Of a stretch of DNA of 27,631 bases, positions 1-9,002 are shown in pieces. The stretch is from the NCBI GenBank assembly GCA_900128585.1, contig LT642257.1, positions 1 through 27,631 of the forward strand, given 5' to 3'. The notes under the pieces were generated by a model. It did no database searches, was not told where the DNA came from, and saw only the letters and a program-made list of their open reading frames with translations. Numbering within the stretch: position 1 is the stretch's first letter; each line of letters begins with the position of its first letter. Origin of the DNA: Stramenopiles sp. TOSAG23-3. Its lineage: Eukaryota > Sar. The translations under genes and the position numbers were made by a program.

Positions 1-143
1 TTTAGCTTAAACGTGAATTAAGTCTAGATTAGAACATATTGTGCAAGGATACAAATGAGGCTGTTAATCTTATTTATGTTTTTTTCATCATTCATCTGCA
101 TTCAAATTTGCGTATATCGATAATAAAATTGAAGAATATTTAT
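1..143. other. 3' flank of the coiled-coil gene
   Basis: AT-rich sequence downstream of the coiled-coil gene's stop. AATAAAAT (120-128) on the plus strand is not in the sense direction of this gene, and I see no clear polyadenylation word or second gene. Confidence 0.35.
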
Positions 144-1793
144 TCATCGAAATGCATCTGCCAATGCACTCATTTCAGCAGGAAGCATGAACACTTTTGA
201 ATATGCCCGCCCATTGATGTCTACCGGTTTCGTGGCACCGGAGTTGGAGACAGCCAAATTAGTATCGTTGTCGCCCCCTTTCCGTTCGGGGGTAGTCAAC
301 AGCACCGGAGTCAGTGCATTGGTTGAGTCAGCATCGCCGCTATGAACTTCATCAGTGCCCTGTTCGTCGGTCTTGCTGACCTGCCCTGCTTTATTATTGA
401 CTTGGAAGGATAACCGTTTTGGTACGTCGGCAAGGCGCTCCTTTTGCTTTCCAGCATCGCTAATCAAAATTTCTAACTGCCGCTCGCACTCTTTCCGCAA
501 ATCTTCCAACGTGCTGACAACGTCCATGGATCCTATGTTTGGCTCTACCGTCATTGTGCTCAAAGCGTAGTCCTGTTTCTCATCCAACGCAAATTGCAAA
601 TGGTGCAACGCTACCATTTCCTTTGACAGCTCGTCGTTTTTCCGGGACAATTCGTCTATAATTTGATTCATGCGCGAAGTTTCTTCTTCGTGGTTTTGGT
701 TGTTCTGAAGCGCCGCTCGTTCCAAAATGCGGATTTTTGTCATCAGGGCGTTGTAACGCTCCTCTTGCAATTTGTTGGGTTGCAAACTCGAAACACCATC
801 ACTCATTATGCTGGAACGGTCATCCTCCATTTCCTCTTTCTCCTTCAGCTTCTTGTAAGTGCGCAACCGCTTGATCTCTGATGCTAGGTCCCCGAAAGAA
901 TTTACAATGTTTTCAAGGTCTGACATAGTCGGCAACTGGCCACTTAAAGGCGCGGCCTCAGGGGACTGAGTTTGGGGACTACTACCCACCGAGCGCCTCC
1001 CCTTCTTGCTAAATATTTTCTCCTCCGGTGTATGCTTTGCCGCTATTGCAATTTCTCGCAAAGTCGGCGTCCCACCATTTACCTCTTCGAAGTAAGGTGC
1101 CATCACCGTCTGTTCAAACAGTCGGGTAGACTCCGTTATTAATATTAATTGCGACTCTAAATTTTTCACTTTGTTCTCCAATTCCAAGTTTATCTTTTTC
1201 AATTTCTCCGACGACATGTATTCAGGCCGACGCTTTATCGTTGCATTGCCAGAGCTGCCGAGATGGCTCTGCCTGCTTGCTTTTGAACGCCCATGCTTCG
1301 TGCGTTTGGCACCACTTACCCGAGAGAGCCTGGAGGCACGGGGAACTGCGGGCTTGGCCACAGGCGTAGGGGCGGGCGGGGGAGGGACTATGTTTGCTTG
1401 GATTCCAATGGTCGCCATGATCGGCGCAGTAGGCTGTGGGACTTCCCGCTGAAGCCTTACCCCCATTGTATTTCGTCGCGTGCTAAAACTAGTAAAGTCG
1501 CCGGGGCGGTAATTCGGGCTTCCCCCGTTTTGGCTCTTGTTCGAACTGCTATGGCGCGCTAGGCTTTGCTTCACGGTGATAAGCTCTTTGTTGGCCTTCT
1601 CATACCGCTCTTCCATTAGTTTCAGTTCATTCCTCAACCTTTTGTTATCCTTTTGGCTCTCTTTCAATGCCGTCCGGTGCAGTTGTTCTTTTGCCCTGGC
1701 AAGAGCCACAGAAGCCCTCAACTCATCTTCTTCTCTACGCGAACCGTTCTGCTGCGCATAAACGGGTGGAGAGACGTTCCTACCTCGGCTCAT
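144..1793 (-). CDS. Coiled-coil protein, function unknown
   Basis: I do not recognise this 549-residue protein. It alternates predicted coiled coil with low-complexity linkers. Heptad-rich charged segments lie at about residues 20-80, 195-235, 290-325, 340-405 and 425-455. Between the first two is a Pro/Ser/Arg/Lys-rich linker (about 85-190, with a run of prolines near 137-140 and several SRxSR-type basic patches). The tail (460-549) is Ser/Thr/Asp-rich and unstructured-looking, ending in a short hydrophobic-amphipathic segment. There is no signal peptide or membrane helix. Such a layout is typical of cytoskeletal, centrosomal or scaffold proteins, but that is inference only. The ATG at 1793 is the first in frame; the frame stays open upstream to about 1916 with protein-like but ATG-less sequence, so a spliced 5' exon is possible. 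It lies downstream of VPS35 on the same strand. Confidence 0.75.
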   Translation of the reverse strand: MSRGRNVSPPVYAQQNGSRREEDELRASVALARAKEQLHRTALKESQKDNKRLRNELKLMEERYEKANKELITVKQSLARHSSSNKSQNGGSPNYRPGDFTSFSTRRNTMGVRLQREVPQPTAPIMATIGIQANIVPPPPAPTPVAKPAVPRASRLSRVSGAKRTKHGRSKASRQSHLGSSGNATIKRRPEYMSSEKLKKINLELENKVKNLESQLILITESTRLFEQTVMAPYFEEVNGGTPTLREIAIAAKHTPEEKIFSKKGRRSVGSSPQTQSPEAAPLSGQLPTMSDLENIVNSFGDLASEIKRLRTYKKLKEKEEMEDDRSSIMSDGVSSLQPNKLQEERYNALMTKIRILERAALQNNQNHEEETSRMNQIIDELSRKNDELSKEMVALHHLQFALDEKQDYALSTMTVEPNIGSMDVVSTLEDLRKECERQLEILISDAGKQKERLADVPKRLSFQVNNKAGQVSKTDEQGTDEVHSGDADSTNALTPVLLTTPERKGGDNDTNLAVSNSGATKPVDINGRAYSKVFMLPAEMSALADAFR

Positions 1794-2243
1794 TGTCGTA
1801 AACGGGCTTCCAATACGTTCCGTGCTAGTGCTACCAAAAAAATTGAGTCCTGAGCATGGAAATAAACTTGTGTATTTAAGACGAACACAAGCAATTCTTA
1901 TCCAGTGGGGTCTCAACCTTTATCTAAAATAAAGGAAAGGAATGTCGATCGTGGGCGCAATTTGGAAGAAGAAGTAAGGTATAAAAGAAGAAAGAAGAAG
2001 AAAACAGCTACTACAACCGGTAACCGGAATGTACCTCGTTCCTACTTTTAATAATAATACTATTACTACGCACAAACAAACAACACGGAAGGGGTCAAAA
2101 GGATGAAAAGAATATAACAACTAATATATTTATTCCCAGTACTGTGTGACTGCTAGAAACAATTGTTGTCCGAAACGGTTTAATTATTTTTGTAGTAGTA
2201 GTATACTATTTGTTTATTTGGTTCCTATCACATTTCTTTCCTT
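1794..2243. other. Intergenic spacer between VPS35 and the coiled-coil gene
   Basis: This 450-base stretch holds the 3' flank of VPS35 and the 5' flank of the coiled-coil gene, both on the minus strand. It is AT-rich with GAAGAA-type purine tracts near 1965-2005. The part nearest 1793 keeps an open frame with the downstream gene. I see no RNA gene or clear promoter element. Confidence 0.5.
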
Positions 2244-4784
2244 TTATGAAATGATGCTTGCATATCTCTTCTCCTCCTTCCCTTTCTTCTTGATATGTCG
2301 CAGCGTAGTCTCGAAACGAGCCTTTGCTTGCTCGGCACCCTCGTTGTCCAGGTCACTCATGTGCTCCCGAATCAAGTTCAAAAGGCCTTTGACGTACTTA
2401 ACTTCAATTCTTGGGCACTCCTGGGAGTAGTAGTACAGGTACTCGTTCAAAATATCTATGAACAGCTCCACATTGGCTACTGGATCCATGATCCCGTCTG
2501 CGATCTTCAGCGATTTCTTAAGGCACTCCAACGCACGGTTGTCGTCCGCAAGGCGTTTCGGCTCTTTTCCTGCAGCAGGGCGCCCCGTCCAAAACAAGTG
2601 AGCGCACTGCGCCACCATTCGGCACTGGTCCGTCTTCTTCAGCAACTTGGCCGCATACTTCGTCGTGTTCGTGATCAGCGTATCGTAGTTGTCTTCACCA
2701 AAAACGTTGGAAACCTGAAGGGTGCCGATCATTTCTAGCAAAGCGCGCACTTGGGCCTTGGAGTCTGCAGTATCTTCGTACAGTGCAAACGCGCGGGTGA
2801 CAAACTCATAGGCGATTGCTTCGTACTGGCATTCCCCTGCACTGCGGGATGCTTCTAAAAACATACTGAGGGCCATCGTCTGGTATTCGTCTACGCCTGC
2901 TAGCGCGGTGATCAGGCCGTGGATGTGCTGGTAGATCTTCTTGGAGCCAACTTTAGGGGCTTCGGGCACAGCAACTGTCTTCGGGGCCTCCGGGGCCGGG
3001 GGGGCCTCTTCGCCGTCCTTCTCCGGGTTCTCCGGGGCCGCGGCCTCTGCTGCTTTCGCGTTCTTCGCCTTTGCGCGAGCGATTTGCCGTTCGCGCTGGT
3101 GGATGCGACGGGCAAGGCGGAAGTACCCAAAGGTCAACGGAACGAGCGTGAAACGAATGCGGCGCATCCCTCCTTTCCCAAACGCTTTTCTTGCCAAGTT
3201 GTATATTTGAAAGAGCACGTCCGTGTCTTCGTTCTCAAACAAGGCAACCAAACGGGAGACTAGACGTTGCTCTACAGTAAACTCGTCTGGAGACCCGTCC
3301 GCGTCGGAGCCTTCCCCGTCGTCGCTCAGCTGCTCCCCCATGTTTATTGCCGGAGTGTCATCCTCGTCACGAACTAGTGGGGATATGAACGTTAGCAGTT
3401 GCTCGCACATTTTCAGGGAGTCCACGCGGGAGCCTTCTACGTCGACAACGGCGCGAAGCATCTGAACGGCAACGTTTTTGCGCGGCGCAAAGGGGAGGGT
3501 GGCCATCAAGGGGGCGAATTTCTCCAGCTTCAAGACGTTCAGGCTCAGCGTTTCGAGTGGGGTGGTGAGCAGGGTTTGGACGAACTCTTCGCTCTCCGCG
3601 GGGACTTTGGACCCTGCCCCTACTAAGCGGCCGAGAACTTGCGCGCTGAAACCTAATATGTGGTCCACGTAATCGAGTTTGCCCGGGTAGCAGCTGTTGC
3701 TGAAGTTCAGCAAAGCGATTTGCAACTCCAGGATATCGTTCACCTCCATGGTTGCCTGGTGCGTCTTCAACGTTTCGGCGACGTACTTGTTGAACATGCT
3801 GAAGGCGTCGTCTGGAATTTTGGCGCTACCGCTTTTGATGTACTGCGCAATTCGGTCCATGAGGCGGATAAGTATAGACTTTACGTCGACCTCTTCGCTG
3901 AGGGCAGTGCACTGCGTGAGAAACGTCTCTAGCGTGCCCAGGTGAAACTCGTCCGGGAAGACTTGTATAATGCAATCCATCAAGTAGAATTGCGCGATGG
4001 GGTCTTTGCAGTTGACGACCTCTTCCAGTATTTTCGGCAGGACGTTATCTTTGTAACCCTCAAGGGTGACGCCGTCCAGGTGAGACAAGCGCACCAAGTT
4101 GGTCCCGACCAACAGCTTGAGCTGCTGCCTCTCTTTCTCGCGCTTCTTCTTCTTCTTCACCTTTCCCTGCGACTGCATGCGGACCCACAAGCGGTTCATT
4201 TCGCAGAAATTCTGCAACACGAACTCTACCGCGTCGTCCGTGTCCCCTCCTTCGCCTTCGTAGTCCGAGCCTTTGTCTGGAAGCTTGTCCTTCGAAATCG
4301 TAGACAAGTAGTTGCGCAAGAAAAGGCCCCGTGTCGGGTGCTGGACGCCTTTTCCCATCTCCACCATGTCTTTTAAAATGTCCTTGCACACGCCCTTCTT
4401 GCTCTTTATGTATATGCCCCCGACGCAAAACAAGAGGTACAGGCGTGGCAGAACGTTCCCGCAGTTCTGCACCCTTTGGTACAGCGCGACGATGTCCTCT
4501 TTCCCGCTCTCAGTTTGCTCCCGGAAGAACATCTCCAAGTACATCAGCTCGTCGCACACTTTCATGTAAAGTTCGTAGTAGTTCATTGGGGACAAGGCCG
4601 AGGTCCGCAGCTCTCCGAGCATTTGCGAGGCGTGCTTTAGTGCCAGGCGCAGGTCTTCTTGGTCCATGGCACGCTTCATGTGGAACGCTTCGCGCATGAC
4701 GCATTTGATCGACTCCTTCAGCAAGGCCGCAGCGCGTTGCTTCTTCGTCAGCGTTGGTGGTTCGTCATAGTTCGGTGTTGCCAT
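2244..4784 (-). CDS. VPS35: VPS35, core subunit of the retromer complex
   Basis: VPS35 is the alpha-solenoid scaffold of retromer, which binds VPS26 at its N-terminus and VPS29 at its C-terminus and recycles cargo from endosomes to the Golgi or plasma membrane. The 846-residue product aligns by eye along its whole length with metazoan VPS35 (about 796 aa). The VPS26-binding PRLYL motif is at residues 113-117, followed by the conserved GVQHPTRGLFLRNYL block (146-160) and LLVGTNLVRLSHLDGV (224-239). The conserved RIRFTL..L block lies at 543-550, and C-terminal blocks such as AHLFWTG and ALECLKKSLKIADGIMDP are present. Differences are a lysine-rich run at 208-217, an acidic insert at about 474-500 and an Ala/Pro/Glu-rich insert at about 562-615. 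The start is a clear ATG. No intron is needed. Confidence 0.97.
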   Translation of the reverse strand: MATPNYDEPPTLTKKQRAAALLKESIKCVMREAFHMKRAMDQEDLRLALKHASQMLGELRTSALSPMNYYELYMKVCDELMYLEMFFREQTESGKEDIVALYQRVQNCGNVLPRLYLLFCVGGIYIKSKKGVCKDILKDMVEMGKGVQHPTRGLFLRNYLSTISKDKLPDKGSDYEGEGGDTDDAVEFVLQNFCEMNRLWVRMQSQGKVKKKKKREKERQQLKLLVGTNLVRLSHLDGVTLEGYKDNVLPKILEEVVNCKDPIAQFYLMDCIIQVFPDEFHLGTLETFLTQCTALSEEVDVKSILIRLMDRIAQYIKSGSAKIPDDAFSMFNKYVAETLKTHQATMEVNDILELQIALLNFSNSCYPGKLDYVDHILGFSAQVLGRLVGAGSKVPAESEEFVQTLLTTPLETLSLNVLKLEKFAPLMATLPFAPRKNVAVQMLRAVVDVEGSRVDSLKMCEQLLTFISPLVRDEDDTPAINMGEQLSDDGEGSDADGSPDEFTVEQRLVSRLVALFENEDTDVLFQIYNLARKAFGKGGMRRIRFTLVPLTFGYFRLARRIHQRERQIARAKAKNAKAAEAAAPENPEKDGEEAPPAPEAPKTVAVPEAPKVGSKKIYQHIHGLITALAGVDEYQTMALSMFLEASRSAGECQYEAIAYEFVTRAFALYEDTADSKAQVRALLEMIGTLQVSNVFGEDNYDTLITNTTKYAAKLLKKTDQCRMVAQCAHLFWTGRPAAGKEPKRLADDNRALECLKKSLKIADGIMDPVANVELFIDILNEYLYYYSQECPRIEVKYVKGLLNLIREHMSDLDNEGAEQAKARFETTLRHIKKKGKEEKRYASIIS

Positions 4785-4810
4785 ATTTTTTCGCGTGTTC
4801 TAAAATATGG
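4781..4810 (-). promoter_or_regulatory. Inverted repeat enclosing the VPS35 start codon
   Basis: CCATATTTT (4781-4789) and AAAATATGG (4802-4810) are a perfect 9-base inverted repeat with a 12-base loop. On the transcript, the AUG (4784-4782) lies inside the 3' arm, so the leader could fold over the start codon. The stem is AU-rich and weak, so a regulatory role is inference. Confidence 0.3.
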
Positions 4811-4838
4811 TGCTAAACGTTGTATCTTCGTGGTCAGT

Positions 4839-4860
4839 CAGTCTGTCCGTCCGTCCGTCC
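4839..4860. repeat. Short GTCA/GTCC tetranucleotide repeat
   Basis: Tandem tetranucleotides (GTCAGTCA, then several copies of GTCC) lie about 55-75 bases upstream of the VPS35 start, in its probable leader or promoter. It is a simple microsatellite. Confidence 0.6.
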
Positions 4861-6319
4861 CTGAGATCTTCGAGGGGGTGTGGTAGAAGGGAATGAGGGA
4901 GAAAGAATAACTAGAAAAGGATTCGTCAGAACAAGGTATCCAAATAGCAAATAATTCCTTGTATATTTTGATGCATAAACTGTCTAGAGTTTCGTTCAAA
5001 CCATCGTTGTTCCTCTGTTGACACCTTCTTCTAACGGAATGGATAGTACACTAGTGAAGAAGATACTAGTAATTATTCTATTGCTTTGTTGGACTAAGTA
5101 CGATTACCTACCGAACAAGAAGGCGCAAGGAAGAAAGAAGAAATTAAAAATAATTATCCAGCCAAGAACGAAGAAAGAAGAAGAAAGAAAAGAAGAAGGA
5201 TAGAAAGAGGATGGATCTATAATCTATACCGCAGGTGTACTCTTATCTACTATTCATTCCTTTTTTATTTAATTGACGACTAACTACTATAGGTATAGTA
5301 TTAAAACGAACTGAATATTCGTAGTGAATGCTCTTACAGGTATTTAATTAATATAGGAGCTTTATTATTTTACTAACTGGTGGTACCAAGGTAAAGTGTC
5401 GTGTCGTCAAAGTAAATTATTAGAAGAAACCATTCAATGGAAGAGCATTGAAGATTGATTGTTGAGTGTGAGTGTGAGGGTTTCAGAATAAATAATTAAA
5501 AAAATATTGATGTAATAATAATGATGTCTACTACTGTGCTATTATTAATACGGGTACAGTACTGTATTAAATCCTATCCAATCCTTTTTTTTTTTTAGAT
5601 TTTTATTTCTTCTCAAGTTATGTACTGTAGTTAATAATATTCGAGTAGAAGTTGGGAGAGTGAATGAGTGAATGAGTGACTTGTGACTGGTGATATTATT
5701 TATCATATCTGATTAGTGATGAAAGAAATAATACTAATAATTGTACTATATAAAAACTAATACTTCCTATTAAAAAAAAGTATAAATATTCCTTCCCTTT
5801 TTTTATAAATAATAAAATATGAAATATACGAGGATAGTGTATTCCATTGTATACTGTAGTGCTTGATATTATATACGTACGTATGGGTAGACTATTAATA
5901 CTTCTTGTTATTTTTTTACTTGACCCCTCCCCTTTTTTTTGACGTGGGGTGGGGTGGGAGGTGGGAGAAGAAAGAAGAAGTTGCCATCATTGTACATTTT
6001 TTCCTGTTGTTCCGTACCTGTACCGTATTAATAACCGAACGACACCATCTTCAAGTAGAAGAATGATCATCATCTATCTCATCTCACTCGGAACAATAAT
6101 AACAACAACACCTTTTTTCTTCTTCCTTTCTCTTACTCTCTTATTATACTACTACGGTAGTATATATTCGTACTTCTTCTTTATTATTATTATAAATATA
6201 ATAATAGTAAGTAGAAGAATAAAACAAATAGTAAATTATGTATGTGGTATTTAATAGTCGTAGGTTTAATACGAACGGTCTAGTTGATTGAGGTTAGATG
6301 ATCGAAAGTCCCTCTTTAT

Positions 6320-6350
6320 CCAATTGTATGGATTACAGTCTCTTTAAATA
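6320..6350 (+). promoter_or_regulatory. Candidate CCAAT and TATA-like elements of the hydroxylase gene
   Basis: A CCAAT pentamer (6320-6324) is followed by TTTAAATA (6343-6350), about 100 bases before the hydroxylase ATG. Spacing is plausible for a core promoter, but such words are common in AT-rich DNA. Confidence 0.3.
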
Positions 6351-6448
6351 TTTTGAGAACATTCCCATAAGAAGGACAAGTAAGATCTATACGTTCAAGT
6401 ATTGGAACAGACGTCTTCGCACGACGCTAACATTTCGATACACGTAAA

Positions 6449-7873
6449 ATGCTTTCCCGTGCACTTGGAACCAACGCTTGGGGGGTTGCTCGTATGAGTT
6501 GGCGCGCCACTGGCGCGTGCTCCTTCAGCAGCTCTTCGGCGGGTTCGTCGGAGATGGCGCAAACACAGCACCACCCTAAAACTAACCAGGACGCAAAACT
6601 TCTCCGTGAACTGTCTGTCGGTGCCCCACGGTCGACCGTCCTATTTCAAACGGTCGACGAGCCGGGTGCCCTCGAGAACGCTTTGAGGATATTTTGGAAG
6701 CACAACGTCAACATGACACGAATTGAATCGAAACCATCCCCGAAATCGACAACGAAGTACGACTTTATCGTGGATTTTGAGGGGACCAGAAAGGACTTTC
6801 CAACGATCGAGCTATTGAAGGATCTCAACAAGGAGTGCGTGCGTGTCCAGTTGATGGACGCGAAAACAGTGCCGTGGTTCCCGCAAACGTTATCCGACTT
6901 AGACTACTGCGTCCAAGAAACGCTCGATGCTGGCGCGGACTTGGAAAGCGACCACCCGGGGTTCAACGATGAAGAATACAGGGAACGTAGAAAGTTCATT
7001 GCGGACTGGGCCTACTCTTTTAAAAATGGAGACCCTGTTCCCAGGATCAACTACACGGACACCGAAACGGCCACCTGGGGTGCTGTTTATAGCAAGCTGC
7101 AGAGCCTCATTCCAAAATACGCCTGCGAAGAATACTTGCGGGTATTGCCGCTTTTAGAAAAGGAATGCGGGTGTCGGCCGGACAACATCCCGCAGGTTCG
7201 CGACATTTCCGACTTTTTAACTCGTTCGACAGGCTGGAAAATGAGGCCAGTCGCCGGGCTGCTGTCCGCACGGAATTTTCTAAACGGGCTGGCATTCAAA
7301 ACCTTCTTTAGTACCCAGTATATTCGGCACCATAGCAGACCGTTGTACACCCCCGAGCCAGATATTTGCCACGAGCTGCTAGGCCACGCACCGATGTTTG
7401 GGGACCCCAAGTTTGCTGAATTCTCCCACCAGATTGGGCTGGCGAGTCTCGGTGCGTCGGACAGTGACATTATGCGTTTGGCAACTTGCTACTGGTTCAG
7501 TGTTGAATTTGGCTTGTGTTACGAGAACGGGAAACCAAAAGCCTATGGAGCAGGCCTTCTCTCGTCATTTGGGGAACTGGAATACTCGTGCGCGCCGTAC
7601 CGACCCGCAGGCGGCACCGACCAAACGCCCGAAATACGTCCTTGGGAACCGGAAAAGGCAGCATCCCAGGAGTACCCTATCACGGAGTACCAGCCAATAT
7701 ACTACTGCGCCGAAAGTTTGGAGGACGCTAAGGAGCGCATGAAGGATTTCATTTCCAATCACATCAACCGGCCGTTTGGAGTGCGATACGATAACGCGAC
7801 CAACACGGTCGAAGTTGATCGTGCTGTGCTAATGGATATGCCATCGGACGACAGCACACCGATAATGCCGTAA
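6449..7873 (+). CDS. Aromatic amino acid hydroxylase, phenylalanine 4-hydroxylase type
   Basis: The 474-residue protein is a tetrahydropterin- and iron-dependent hydroxylase, most like animal phenylalanine hydroxylase, which turns phenylalanine into tyrosine. Residues 1-34 are rich in Arg, Ser and Ala without acids, resembling a mitochondrial presequence. An ACT regulatory domain follows at about 60-138 (GALENALRIF, NMTRIESKPS). The catalytic domain spans about 143-455. The iron ligands are His308 and His313 in PDICHELLGHAP and Glu353 in WFSVEFGLC, with the same spacing as human His285/His290/Glu330. AYGAGLLSSFGELEYS (365-380) and the RPFGVRYD block (441-448) are intact. The human-type C-terminal tetramerisation helix is missing; the tail is short and acidic, so a dimer is likely. 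Met36 could start a cytosolic form. Tyrosine or tryptophan activity cannot be excluded from sequence alone. Confidence 0.96.
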   Translation: MLSRALGTNAWGVARMSWRATGACSFSSSSAGSSEMAQTQHHPKTNQDAKLLRELSVGAPRSTVLFQTVDEPGALENALRIFWKHNVNMTRIESKPSPKSTTKYDFIVDFEGTRKDFPTIELLKDLNKECVRVQLMDAKTVPWFPQTLSDLDYCVQETLDAGADLESDHPGFNDEEYRERRKFIADWAYSFKNGDPVPRINYTDTETATWGAVYSKLQSLIPKYACEEYLRVLPLLEKECGCRPDNIPQVRDISDFLTRSTGWKMRPVAGLLSARNFLNGLAFKTFFSTQYIRHHSRPLYTPEPDICHELLGHAPMFGDPKFAEFSHQIGLASLGASDSDIMRLATCYWFSVEFGLCYENGKPKAYGAGLLSSFGELEYSCAPYRPAGGTDQTPEIRPWEPEKAASQEYPITEYQPIYYCAESLEDAKERMKDFISNHINRPFGVRYDNATNTVEVDRAVLMDMPSDDSTPIMP

Positions 7874-8138
7874 GCCGTTCTTACATTAAGTTTTTAGCTC
7901 GAGTTAAATTTGTGCACCAAGTCGTGGACACGACAACATATTTAATTTAATACGAAATATCATTTTTAAATATCTCTTTAAAGAATTTTAGGACGTTTGT
8001 AGGAAAAATGGTGATGCAGGGGGGTTGAAAGTTGATTTACATTAAAGATGTCTTCCCTCTTATGATAAAATATCGTTAAATAATTCTAAATGTTTCCACT
8101 TGGTCCGCCGTTAAGCTCTCCTCCTCGTTTGTTGTCTA
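7874..8138. other. Convergent 3' spacer between hydroxylase and ankyrin gene
   Basis: This 265-base AT-rich spacer receives both 3' ends. It contains a small hairpin-forming repeat, GTCGT-GGAC-ACGAC, at about 7921-7934, which could mark a transcript end but is too short to call. Confidence 0.4.
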
Positions 8139-9002
8139 TTAGTTTGCCACTGCTGCGGCCTCAAACATTCTTCGTACCGGCACGTGCAAAAACCTTTTGG
8201 CAACTTCAAACGGAAGTAGATTATCCAATGTTCGCCGCTGCTTCATTTGATCCTGCAGCGCGATCCGACCAACTGTCGCCTTGAGCATATCCATTAGGAA
8301 CTTAGCGGTGCTTTCGCTACCTTTTCTGGCACACAAATGAAACAGGTTGTTTCCAGCAATGCTGTCCACACTATTGGAAAATACATCCCTGATGATGCCC
8401 GTGTTGTCTTTATGCATGTTGAGATATTTCATTAGCCGTTTCAACACGTCAAAACGCTTCCATTCGACCGCCAACATTATCGAATTGTAGCCTTGCCAAT
8501 CCAGCGCGGTGATTGCACGTACAATATTACCTTTGCCCAAACCGTTGCCCTTCAGTAAAAGTTCACCGAGTGCTTCAAAAATATCCGTTCGCCCTTGGCG
8601 CCCTGTTATAGAGCCGAGGTAATGGAAAATATTCCACTTCCTCTCCCCCGCGCACATTAAAATGTCAGCGCCTAACTTTTTCCGATTCTTTATTATGTAC
8701 AGTGCTATGTCGGTATGGTTTTTGTGAAGAGCGCAGTGAATCGGCGCCAACCCGTCAGTTCGTGGTATTTCAACAAAGTTGATTTTTTCCTCCTCTTTGG
8801 CTTCACTGCCTTTGAGATAGGAAATCAAACATGACCTAATAAATCCTGATTTATTTCCTGCCAAAGCAAACTTGTGCATGTCAGGAAGTAACACTTTAGG
8901 GCGGCGGCGGTTTGTCTTTCGAAAGAACGCGTGAGAAACAACTTCTTTTTGCCCCCCTGCCGTTGTTTTCCCTGTACGACCTGGGGACTTCAACCGTGGC
9001 AT
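8139..9002 (-). CDS. Small ankyrin-repeat protein
   Basis: The product has 287 residues. After a basic, Gly/Lys/Arg-rich N-terminus (1-40), degenerate ankyrin repeats fill most of the chain: DGLAPIHCALHKNHTDIALY (83-102), RKWNIFHYLGSI (121-132), GYNSIMLAVEWKRFDVLKRL (171-190), GNNLFHLCARKGSESTAKFL (217-236) and a final half repeat NLLPFEVAKRF (261-271). Ankyrin repeats are protein-binding modules, so an adaptor role is likely, but the partner is unknown. There is no signal peptide or membrane helix. The open frame extends upstream to a TTG at 9014; the first ATG is at 9002 and is used here. It converges on the hydroxylase gene and shares an upstream spacer with H2B. Confidence 0.8.
   Translation of the reverse strand: MPRLKSPGRTGKTTAGGQKEVVSHAFFRKTNRRRPKVLLPDMHKFALAGNKSGFIRSCLISYLKGSEAKEEEKINFVEIPRTDGLAPIHCALHKNHTDIALYIIKNRKKLGADILMCAGERKWNIFHYLGSITGRQGRTDIFEALGELLLKGNGLGKGNIVRAITALDWQGYNSIMLAVEWKRFDVLKRLMKYLNMHKDNTGIIRDVFSNSVDSIAGNNLFHLCARKGSESTAKFLMDMLKATVGRIALQDQMKQRRTLDNLLPFEVAKRFLHVPVRRMFEAAAVAN

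Larger units (their letters stand above)
4785..6448. other. AT-rich divergent spacer between VPS35 and the hydroxylase gene
   Basis: About 1.66 kb of very AT-rich DNA separates the two divergent genes and must carry both promoters. It contains a short GTCA/GTCC repeat (4839-4860), GAA-rich purine tracts (5110-5210), T and A homopolymers (for example 5585-5597, 5764-5780, 5932-5940), GTGAATGA repeats (5659-5685) and a TTC/TAT-rich block (6100-6230). Short open frames here have no coding character. No tRNA-like or other RNA gene was found. Confidence 0.6.

Noticed and set aside
4985-5010. GTTCAAACC resembling a tRNA B box
   Set aside because: No matching A box, anticodon stem or acceptor stem could be drawn around it.
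5949-6254. 101-codon plus-strand frame with hydrophobic Ile/Tyr-rich C-terminus
   Set aside because: It follows TTC/TAT microsatellite DNA, has random-looking residue use and no homology I recognise.
7921-7934. Short GTCGT...ACGAC hairpin as a terminator
   Set aside because: Five-base stem in a eukaryotic 3' flank; no basis for calling a termination signal.
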